Below are positions 1 to 5,623 of a DNA stretch of 11,102 nucleotides, piece after piece. Source of the stretch: an uncultured Prevotellaceae bacterium (GTDB lineage Bacteria > Bacteroidota > Bacteroidia > Bacteroidales > Bacteroidaceae); assembly GCA_945827465.1 (NCBI GenBank), contig CALZOH010000102.1, forward strand, positions 1 to 11,102. The letters run 5' to 3'. The notes beneath the pieces were generated by a model. The model saw only the letters and a program-made list of their open reading frames with translations. It did not search any database and had not been told where the DNA came from. A program made the position numbers and the translations under genes. How positions within the stretch are numbered: the first letter of the stretch is position 1; each line of letters starts with the position of its first letter.

Positions 1-47
1 AATATCTTGGGATAGGAAGCGAGAATCTTAAAAAATACACATTTAAC

Positions 48-78
48 TTTGCCTTTCGCTTAGATTGCATTAACTTTG
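48..78 (+). promoter_or_regulatory. Bacteroidota-type promoter for psd-pssA-DUF4834
   Basis: A perfect -7 element TAACTTTG lies at 71-78 and a TTTG -33 element at 48-51, with a 19-base spacer, which fits the Bacteroidota TTTG/TAnnTTTG consensus. Transcription would begin a few bases after 78, leaving a short leader before the ATG at 106. The -33 TTTG is itself the end of another TAACTTTG (44-51), so two promoter-like words are stacked 27 bases apart. Only the downstream one has a properly spaced -33. Confidence 0.7.
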
Positions 79-105
79 CGCAAAATAAACGTTTCTGAAT
101 TATTC

Positions 106-813
106 ATGAGTACGCTCACCAAGATAAAAAACATCCGAAAGATAAAAAAAATACGACTGCATCATGAAGGAACCAGCACACTTATCGCCAGTCTGGTACT
201 TTTCATTATTTTGAATGCAATCGTATTTAATCTTTTTACATCCAAAATACCCTTCTTCTGCCTTTTGGGCATCTCTCTCATCGTTTACGGAATCATGATC
301 AATTTCTTCCGTTGCCCTATCCGCATATATGGTAGCGATACGAAAGACATCGTAGTGGCTCCTGCCGATGGTAAAATTGTAGTGATTGAAGAAGTAGAGG
401 AAAATGAATATTTCCACGACCGACGTATTATGGTTTCCATATTTATGTCGTTGGTGAACGTTCATGCCAATTGGTTTCCTGTTGATGGATATGTAAAGAA
501 AGTCTCTCACGATAGCGGCAACTTCCACAAAGCTTACTTGCCCAAAGCAAGTCTTGAAAACGAGCGTTCCACCATTGTTATCAACACACCCGACCACGGA
601 GATATTCTGGTCAGACAAATTGCTGGAGCAATGGCACGGCGCATCGTAACCTACGCTCGTGAAAAAGAAGAATGCTACATTGATGAACATTTGGGTTTCA
701 TTAAATTTGGTTCACGCGTAGACATCTATCTGCCCTTAGACGCAGAAATCTGCGTTAAGATGGGACAATCCACTGTCGGCAACAGTACCATCATTGCTAA
801 ATTCAAATCCTGA
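106..813 (+). CDS. psd: Phosphatidylserine decarboxylase, short (archaeal-type) family
   Basis: Converts phosphatidylserine to phosphatidylethanolamine at the inner membrane, the last step of PE synthesis. The 235-residue product has a basic N-terminus, a hydrophobic stretch at about residues 25-65, the family APADG motif (85-89), a VNVHANWFPVDG block (118-129) and, near the C-terminus, FGSRVD, where the Gly202-Ser203 bond is the expected self-cleavage site that makes the pyruvoyl cofactor. Length fits the short PSD family rather than the longer E. coli type. The frame is open from a TTG at 76, but that TTG lies inside the -7 promoter element (71-78), so it should not be in the mRNA; the ATG at 106 is the first sensible start. 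The stop codon shares one base with the pssA start, implying translational coupling. Confidence 0.93.
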   Translation: MSTLTKIKNIRKIKKIRLHHEGTSTLIASLVLFIILNAIVFNLFTSKIPFFCLLGISLIVYGIMINFFRCPIRIYGSDTKDIVVAPADGKIVVIEEVEENEYFHDRRIMVSIFMSLVNVHANWFPVDGYVKKVSHDSGNFHKAYLPKASLENERSTIVINTPDHGDILVRQIAGAMARRIVTYAREKEECYIDEHLGFIKFGSRVDIYLPLDAEICVKMGQSTVGNSTIIAKFKS

Positions 814-1517
814 TGGCCTCATTTATCATTCGGGCATTACCCAATACCCTTACTTGCTGCAATCTGATTTCAGGAGTCATTGCAACCAAATGCGCATTTG
901 ACGGTCAATTTGAATGGGCGTTGACATTTATCGTCATTGGAGCCGTATTTGATTTCTTTGATGGTTTTGCCGCCCGCCTGCTTCACGTATCATCACCTAT
1001 TGGAAAAGAATTAGACTCTTTAGCCGATGTCGTGACTTTTGGAGTAGCTCCGTCGGCCATCGTATATATGTTTCTGAACGGCATCAATGTGATCGCATCG
1101 CCGTTCAACAACCTATTGCCCTACGTAGCTTTTCTCATTGCAGCTTTCTCAGCACTGCGTTTGGCTAAATTTAATCTTGACGAACGACAGACGACATCAT
1201 TTATTGGACTTCCCACCCCGGCCAACGCCTTATTTTGGGGAGCTTTAATACTTGGCATCAACCAATGGGGAGCAGAAAGACTGATGCCGGCCGGTTATTA
1301 TTTGATATTACTGCTTATCTTCATATTTAGCGGACTCTTGGTTTCAGAGATTCCTATGTTCGCATTAAAGTTCAAACATTTCAGATGGAAAGGTAACGCC
1401 ATTCGCTACGGATTCATCTTTTCTGCCATCATCTGTATCACACTTTTCCAAATTGCCGGAATTTCCTTATTAATTATATGGTACATTCTGCTATCCATCC
1501 TAACACAAAAGAAATAA
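813..1517 (+). CDS. pssA: CDP-diacylglycerol--serine O-phosphatidyltransferase
   Basis: Makes phosphatidylserine from CDP-diacylglycerol and serine, supplying the substrate of the upstream decarboxylase. The 234-residue integral membrane protein carries the complete CDP-alcohol phosphatidyltransferase signature: Asp47, Asp50-Gly51, Ala54-Arg55, Gly64, Asp68 and Asp72 in the spacing DxxDGxxARx8GxxxDxxxD, which binds metal and the CDP group. Several hydrophobic segments follow through to the C-terminus, including about 104-118, 161-178 and 198-230. Its ATG overlaps the psd stop (TGATG). Substrate assignment to serine rests on the overall sequence and the psd neighbour, because the motif is shared with other CDP-alcohol transferases. 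Confidence 0.94.
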   Translation: MASFIIRALPNTLTCCNLISGVIATKCAFDGQFEWALTFIVIGAVFDFFDGFAARLLHVSSPIGKELDSLADVVTFGVAPSAIVYMFLNGINVIASPFNNLLPYVAFLIAAFSALRLAKFNLDERQTTSFIGLPTPANALFWGALILGINQWGAERLMPAGYYLILLLIFIFSGLLVSEIPMFALKFKHFRWKGNAIRYGFIFSAIICITLFQIAGISLLIIWYILLSILTQKK

Positions 1518-1564
1518 GCAGCAATGGACACACGCATTTACTTTAACAAAATAAAAGACGTACA

Positions 1565-1795
1565 ATGAGCCTTATATTCATCATTATCGCCCTCATTTTC
1601 TTTTACCTGCTCTACAAACGCATCAGCGCCATCTACCACGCGTTGTTCAGGCCGGAAGAAGAAAAGCGGCAGAAGACTTACACTCCCAGACAAGAACAAC
1701 CCAAACAGCAGACAAAACAAGAAAGTGGCAACCGCATTATCCACGACGATGAAGGTGAATACGTAGACTTTGAAGAAATCAAAGACAAAAAATAG
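1565..1795 (+). CDS. DUF4834 family small membrane protein
   Basis: A 76-residue protein of unknown function. Residues 2-18 form one hydrophobic segment, followed by a short basic stretch, a Gln/Lys-rich hydrophilic middle (about 34-55) and an acidic C-terminus with the pattern DDEGEYVDFEEI (61-72). This layout, with the conserved acidic YVDFEE-like end, matches DUF4834 proteins found behind psd-pssA in Bacteroidota. It is probably anchored in the inner membrane by its N-terminus with the charged tail in the cytoplasm. It starts 47 bases after pssA and likely shares its transcript. A 14-codon frame beginning at 1524 ends on a stop that overlaps this ATG, which could couple translation. No hairpin with a T-run is visible after the stop. 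The role in lipid metabolism is only suggested by position. Confidence 0.8.
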   Translation: MSLIFIIIALIFFYLLYKRISAIYHALFRPEEEKRQKTYTPRQEQPKQQTKQESGNRIIHDDEGEYVDFEEIKDKK

Positions 1796-1888
1796 CTACT
1801 CAACCACCCTATTTACGAATACACATACAAAACAGCCTTCCTAAATACGTACGCGATTAGGGAACGAAGTCAAAAAGAAAGAAGAAAA

Positions 1889-1920
1889 TTTGTTCAATCC
1901 AGAAAAAAATCGTTCCTTTG
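1889..1920 (+). promoter_or_regulatory. Probable rplS promoter
   Basis: TTTG at 1889-1892 and TTCCTTTG at 1913-1920 are separated by 20 bases. The second differs from the TAnnTTTG -7 element at one fixed position. Spacing and position, about 90 bases ahead of rplS, suit a Bacteroidota promoter that gives a leader of roughly 85 nt. Confidence 0.5.
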
Positions 1921-2011
1921 CACCTGATTTTCGCGTAATCGCTGGCAGGATGCAGAGTTCCCTGTTATGTTGCGCGGGATAAGTTAAATAACAAACTCCA
2001 CATAAGTTAAA
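1921..2011 (+). promoter_or_regulatory. rplS 5' leader, possible autoregulatory RNA
   Basis: The roughly 90-base leader contains short complementary segments: GCG 1933-1935 with CGC 1940-1942; CAGG 1946-1949 with CCTG 1961-1964; and TCGCG 1931-1935 with CGCGG 1973-1977 as an alternative. It also has a 10-base direct repeat, ATAAGTTAAA, at 1979-1988 and 2002-2011, the second copy touching the ATG. Leaders that bind the encoded protein are common for ribosomal protein genes, including an L19 leader proposed in Flavobacteria. Assigning this one such a role is inference, since the stems are short. Confidence 0.3.
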
Positions 2012-2380
2012 ATGGAAGACTTAATTAAAGTAGCTGAACAAGCTTTTAACACCAAGAAAGAGTACCCCGCATTCCGCTCTGGTGACACCATCAGCGTAGC
2101 ATACAAAATTATCGAGGGTAACAAAGAACGTATTCAGGTATTCCGCGGCGTAGTTATCAAGATTTCAGGCCATGAGGATCAAAAACGTTTCACCGTTCGC
2201 AAAATGTCAGGAACTGTAGGCGTAGAGCGCATTTTCCCCATCAACTCTCCGAGCATTGAAAGCATTAAATTGGAGAAATACGGAAAAGTACGTCGTGCCA
2301 AGTTGTATTACTTGCGTGCCCTGACCGGTAAGAAAGCTCGTATCAAGGAAAGAAGAGTTATCGTTAAGACCGAGGCATAA
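2012..2380 (+). CDS. rplS: 50S ribosomal protein L19
   Basis: A structural protein of the large ribosomal subunit at the 30S-50S interface. The 122-residue product matches L19 over its whole length: the early FRSGDTISV block (21-29), the GNKERIQVFRGVVI core (36-49), the FTVRKMSGTVGVERIFPINSP segment (about 60-80) and the basic KLYYLRALTGKKARIKERR C-terminal region (about 96-114). It ends with a few extra residues, common in Bacteroidota. The ATG at 2012 gives the expected N-terminus. It appears to be monocistronic: a promoter-like site and leader precede it and a strong terminator begins 33 bases after the stop. Confidence 0.97.
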   Translation: MEDLIKVAEQAFNTKKEYPAFRSGDTISVAYKIIEGNKERIQVFRGVVIKISGHEDQKRFTVRKMSGTVGVERIFPINSPSIESIKLEKYGKVRRAKLYYLRALTGKKARIKERRVIVKTEA

Positions 2381-2412
2381 GAACTTCCGAATTTATCATT
2401 TTCGGTTTTCCG

Positions 2413-2452
2413 AACCGGATGAACAACTGTTTTCAGAGTTCATCCGGTTTTT
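2413..2452 (+). terminator. Rho-independent terminator of rplS
   Basis: A perfect 12-bp stem, AACCGGATGAAC (2413-2424) with GTTCATCCGGTT (2438-2449), encloses a smaller CTG/CAG stem with a TTTT loop (2427-2436). T residues at 2448-2452 follow the stem. Confidence 0.88.
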
Positions 2453-2485
2453 GTTTGTGCCAACAAAAAACTATTCAACATTCAC

Positions 2486-2546
2486 ACATTTTCATCACAT
2501 CATAATCATTCGTAAAAATATTTTGAAGAAAAAAGGATGAAAATGT
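2486..2546. repeat. Perfect 11-bp inverted repeat upstream of the polyphosphate-type operon
   Basis: ACATTTTCATC at 2486-2496 and its exact reverse complement GATGAAAATGT at 2536-2546 are 39 bases apart. The right arm abuts the predicted -33 element (2547-2550) of the downstream promoter. It could be a paired operator or an RNA/DNA structure, although the region is AT-rich and chance cannot be excluded. Confidence 0.4.
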
Positions 2547-2577
2547 TATGTCATTCCATCAAATTCTATTAACTTTG
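2547..2577 (+). promoter_or_regulatory. Promoter of the VTC-DUF4956-DUF2490 operon
   Basis: A perfect -7 element TAACTTTG is at 2570-2577. TATG at 2547-2550, one mismatch from TTTG, is 19 bases upstream. The predicted start of transcription, just after 2580, gives a leader of roughly 60 bases to the ATG at 2642. Confidence 0.62.
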
Positions 2578-2641
2578 GCCTCAGAATTACTGAAAAAAAT
2601 TACCAACTATCGAAAATATAGATCAACAATTGCTGCACGCA

Positions 2642-3373
2642 ATGGAGAAAATGCCAGCCATCCGACTGGATCAAATGGGTAAAATCAAACTCATGAACCG
2701 TACTGACACCAAATTCCTCACTAACAAAGCAGGATTGCTCAAAGTATTGGAATTGGCTCAAGACGATTATTTCGCCCAAGAGATAAACGACAAACGGATT
2801 GCCCACTATCGTACCACTTATTGGGATAATGATGAGCACGACTTCTATGTGATGCACCATAATGGTCATAAGCCTCGTATGAAGGTAAGAGTAAGAACCT
2901 ATGAAGATTCCGACAAGCTCACCTACCTTGAAATCAAGCGCAAAGACAATCACGGTAAGACAAAGAAAAAGAGAACAGAAGTCAAATCGCAAACCGAAAT
3001 AGTGGAAAGCGGCGGAGACCATTTTCTCCTTGAGCACACAGGTATTCAACTGAACGACTTACACCCTTGCCTTCAGAACTATTTTAAGAGAATCACTTTG
3101 GTAAACAAAGGCAGGACTGAACGCCTGACCATTGATTACGATATTCAGTACACCAACTTTGAAACCAATGAAACAGCCGATTCCGGCAATTTGGTTATCA
3201 TTGAATTGAAACGCGACGGATTGGTATTTTCTCCCATTAAAGACATCTTGACAAGATTACACATACATCCCCATGGATATAGTAAGTATATTTTCGGTTC
3301 ATTCTTAACGAATAAAGATTTGAAACGAAATCTTATCAAGCCTAAATACGCAGAAATCAAAAAGCTTCTATAA
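2642..3373 (+). CDS. VTC-domain (polyphosphate polymerase-like) protein
   Basis: A 243-residue, soluble-looking protein of the VTC/triphosphate tunnel metalloenzyme fold, the family of the yeast vacuolar polyphosphate polymerase Vtc4. Visible tunnel-type residues are Lys24 in RTDTKF, the YRTTYWD strand (56-62), the basic strand RMKVRVR (79-85), YLEIKRK (95-101), Glu188 and Lys190 in IIELKRD, and Lys215 in YSKYIFG. In Vtc4 the equivalent basic and acidic residues line a tunnel that grows polyphosphate from ATP, so catalysis is plausible but unproven here. The ATG at 2642 is chosen. A TTG at 2630 adds four residues, and the frame is open to 2594 with family-like helix sequence, so a non-ATG start is possible. 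It is the first gene of an operon, with DUF4956 starting 30 bases after its stop. Confidence 0.85.
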   Translation: MEKMPAIRLDQMGKIKLMNRTDTKFLTNKAGLLKVLELAQDDYFAQEINDKRIAHYRTTYWDNDEHDFYVMHHNGHKPRMKVRVRTYEDSDKLTYLEIKRKDNHGKTKKKRTEVKSQTEIVESGGDHFLLEHTGIQLNDLHPCLQNYFKRITLVNKGRTERLTIDYDIQYTNFETNETADSGNLVIIELKRDGLVFSPIKDILTRLHIHPHGYSKYIFGSFLTNKDLKRNLIKPKYAEIKKLL

Positions 3374-3403
3374 ATAACAACCCCTTTTACATACACCAAT
3401 ACA

Positions 3404-4090
3404 ATGATAGGATTATTGTCAACAAGCATGCTCAGCGCAAACACCATTATGGGTTTAGACCTGATTAACGTATCAGGATTGGTAGAAATGATTACCCGTT
3501 TCTTATTGAATTTAGTAGTAGTATGGATTATCACACACTTCTTCTACTATCCCAAGAGCCAACGACGGGATTATTACTTCACCTTTATGCTTATCTCCGT
3601 CAGCATTTTCATGCTTATCTACCTGATGGACGGTTCAAAGATGAAGATTGGAGCAGCATTGGGTTTGTTCGCCGTTTTCGGCATTCTTCGCTACCGCACG
3701 GAATCGGTTCCCATCCGTGAAATGACCTATTTATTCTTCTTGGTCGCCTTATCGGTAGTTAACGGAATGGCCGCCAAGTTAAGTTTGGTAGAATTATTGG
3801 TAGCCAATCTCATTTTTGTATTATCGGTAGCTATTTGCGAAAGCAACTTATTGGCCAAACACGTTTCCTGCAAATTTGTCAAATACGATAACGTCAAATT
3901 AATCGTTCCCGAACGCAGAGAAGAAATGAAGGCCGATTTGGAAAAACGCTTGGGCGTTAAGATTACCAACATAGAAATCGGTTCTGTTGACTTCCTGCGC
4001 GACTCTGCACTAATCAAGGTATTCTATAAAGGAACCATCGGATCAAATACCGCCGATACGCTCACCAAAATGCCAAATAATTATGAATAA
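3404..4090 (+). CDS. DUF4956 polytopic inner-membrane protein
   Basis: A 228-residue protein of a family with no established activity, commonly encoded next to VTC-domain polymerases. About five hydrophobic segments are visible (residues about 30-48, 57-75, 82-95, 107-121 and 128-146). The family signature runs through 85-111, GLFAVFGILRYRT followed by IREMTYLF. Residues 150-220 form a soluble tail with a VERREE-like charged helix (PERREEMKADLEKRLG, 169-184), probably cytoplasmic. A second possible start is Met16, just before the LDLINV segment where the family homology begins. A reasonable inference is that it anchors the VTC protein to the membrane or moves its product across. The stop overlaps the next gene by 8 bases, indicating coupled translation. 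Confidence 0.85.
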   Translation: MIGLLSTSMLSANTIMGLDLINVSGLVEMITRFLLNLVVVWIITHFFYYPKSQRRDYYFTFMLISVSIFMLIYLMDGSKMKIGAALGLFAVFGILRYRTESVPIREMTYLFFLVALSVVNGMAAKLSLVELLVANLIFVLSVAICESNLLAKHVSCKFVKYDNVKLIVPERREEMKADLEKRLGVKITNIEIGSVDFLRDSALIKVFYKGTIGSNTADTLTKMPNNYE

Positions 4091-4955
4091 AAAAAGTCTA
4101 TTGGCAGTCATTATCTCTGCCTTCACCCTTTTGCCTGCTCACGCCGATGACTTCGGTTTATGGACTGACGCCGGATTGTCACAGAAATTAGGAAACACCG
4201 GCTTAACCGCCGACGTAGGTTTGGGAATGCGTCTGAACAACAATTGGAATAACATTGACCGATGGAATTTGGGCGTTGCCCTCAGCTACGACATCTTCAA
4301 GTTTCTGGAAACATCCGTAGGCTACGACTTGATATACTCCTACAATCAATCTGCCACCAAGCCTAATTACAATACTGCCGGCGTTTGGCGCGGCTATAAT
4401 GTTGAGAACGCGTATTGGCGTCCGAAGAACCGCCTACACGTCGACTTAAAGGGGAAGGCCAAAGTGGGCCGATTCAGCTTCTCTCTGCGCGAGCGTTACC
4501 AGCTCACGGCCTACAACCACCGCTGGTTGAGACAAGACAAATACCGCTTCAACCAAGGGACAAAGCTCGATGGTACCTGCGACTACCTCTACGAAGGCAA
4601 TCCTTACGTACTGAGAGATGGTTATCCAGAAAGCGAGATGGAGTTGAAGGAGCACAAGACGAAGCATTACCTCCGTTCACGCCTTCAAGCCTCCTACGAT
4701 ATTCGCAACGTCCCCATCGCCCCCTACATCGCTTGGGAAGTGAGCAACAATCTGTCGGAAGGCTTTTCCATCGACAAACGCAGATATAGCGTCGGCGCCG
4801 ATTGGAAGATTACCAAAGGCCAACATCTATCTATCGGCTACGTATATAATAATGGAGAAGATGACGACGAAGACGGAAACCTTCACGCCATAGAAGTTTC
4901 TTACAAGATCAAAGGACTCTTCTGGAAAGCTCCCAGCAAAAAGTCCAAGAAATAA
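4083..4955 (+). CDS. DUF2490 family outer-membrane beta-barrel protein
   Basis: A 290-residue protein with a clear signal peptide (MNKKSLLAVI start, cleavage probably after Ala21). The remainder alternates polar and aromatic residues like a small outer-membrane barrel: DFGLWTDAG (23-31), DRWNLGVALSYDIF (59-72), the block from WRPKNRLHVDL to FSFSLRERYQ (112-140), and YIAWEVS (215-221). These are typical of DUF2490 proteins. An insertion at about 145-195 with many charged and Tyr residues makes it longer than many members. An acidic loop EDDDEDG (259-265) and a Lys-rich C-terminus are also notable. It overlaps DUF4956 by 8 bases and ends the operon. Its position suggests an outer-membrane channel or binding partner for whatever the VTC/DUF4956 pair makes; this is inference. 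Confidence 0.8.
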   Translation: MNKKSLLAVIISAFTLLPAHADDFGLWTDAGLSQKLGNTGLTADVGLGMRLNNNWNNIDRWNLGVALSYDIFKFLETSVGYDLIYSYNQSATKPNYNTAGVWRGYNVENAYWRPKNRLHVDLKGKAKVGRFSFSLRERYQLTAYNHRWLRQDKYRFNQGTKLDGTCDYLYEGNPYVLRDGYPESEMELKEHKTKHYLRSRLQASYDIRNVPIAPYIAWEVSNNLSEGFSIDKRRYSVGADWKITKGQHLSIGYVYNNGEDDDEDGNLHAIEVSYKIKGLFWKAPSKKSKK

Positions 4956-4972
4956 TTCGACCCGAATTGAAT

Positions 4973-5006
4973 AATGCAGTGAATAGGTAATCACTGCATT
5001 TTTTTT
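4973..5006 (+). terminator. Rho-independent terminator of the VTC operon
   Basis: A 10-bp perfect stem, AATGCAGTGA (4973-4982) with TCACTGCATT (4991-5000), has an 8-base loop and is followed by a run of eight T (4999-5006). It separates the polymerase operon from the secreted-protein pair. Confidence 0.92.
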
Positions 5007-5060
5007 GCGCATTTAACAAAAGATATTTCAAAAATGTGTTCTTCTCGTTTCAAATATCCG

Positions 5061-5068
5061 TAACTTTG
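5061..5068 (+). promoter_or_regulatory. -7 promoter element for the secreted-protein pair
   Basis: A perfect TAACTTTG at 5061-5068 sits 55 bases after the preceding terminator and 88 bases before the ATG at 5156. No good TTTG -33 is present. TGTG at 5035-5038 is the nearest match, with a 22-base spacer. The leader contains no further element I can support. Confidence 0.55.
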
Positions 5069-5155
5069 CGCAGTTGAATTGAAAATCAACGCTACCAGTG
5101 TCAATCTCCCCAAAAGTACCACGCACCATTGAGTATAAACATCAATCCATTTCAT

Positions 5156-5623
5156 ATGAAGAAAAATATACTTCCCATTTTAGCGACCGTATTGTTTTTT
5201 TCATCAATACAGGCCACCGCACAAGTTTACAAATACCTTGTCTTAAAAAATCTGTCGGGTGTTGAGAGCGGCTTGTCAGTGAACAACCTCAAGCTAACGT
5301 TTGACGGTGATGTCATGACAGCTACCCAAGACGGACAAACGTCAACATACCAAATCTCTTCTCTCGAAAAGATGTTTTTCAGTATGAATCCCGCAGCCAT
5401 CAAGGCCGTTAAGAACGAGAACACCGTTATTTCGCTTGACGGAGCCAACTTGCGCATCGATGCTCCGGCCGGTACCGTGGCACACGTATTCAGCACCTCC
5501 GGTCAGCGCGTGATGACAACCCACATTGCGGCCGACGGCGCTCCCATTAAGCTTTCATCCTTACAGCGCGGCATCTACACCGTAGTAGCCGGAAAGAAAT
5601 CCCTTAAAGTTTTGATCAAATGA
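5156..5623 (+). CDS. Small secreted protein with T9SS type A-like C-terminal tail
   Basis: A 155-residue protein. Residues 1-22 form a signal peptide (MKKNILPILATVLFF core, cleavage near TAQ). Residues 24-76 are a short beta-rich module of the kind found at the front of many Bacteroidales surface proteins, with the pattern LTF-x-xYQISSLEKMFFS. Residues 91-155 resemble a type A sorting domain of the type IX secretion system: LRIDAP, VFSTSGQRV, IKLSSLQRGIYTV and KSLKVLIK. The protein is therefore almost all targeting elements with little passenger, and it may act as a small surface subunit. The frame is open from a TTG at 5129, but the ATG at 5156 starts exactly at the signal peptide. It overlaps the next gene by 4 bases, so the two are probably made together. 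Function unknown. Confidence 0.75.
   Translation: MKKNILPILATVLFFSSIQATAQVYKYLVLKNLSGVESGLSVNNLKLTFDGDVMTATQDGQTSTYQISSLEKMFFSMNPAAIKAVKNENTVISLDGANLRIDAPAGTVAHVFSTSGQRVMTTHIAADGAPIKLSSLQRGIYTVVAGKKSLKVLIK

Noticed and set aside
1838..1864. Terminator after DUF4834 (CCTAA 1840-1844 with TTAGG 1857-1861)
   Set aside because: The stem is only five pairs plus a bulged extension, with a large loop and no T-run on the + strand.
5073..5090. Hairpin GTTGA/TCAAC in the leader of the secreted-protein pair
   Set aside because: The stem is five pairs and overlaps the expected start of transcription, so it may not even be fully transcribed. No function is supported.
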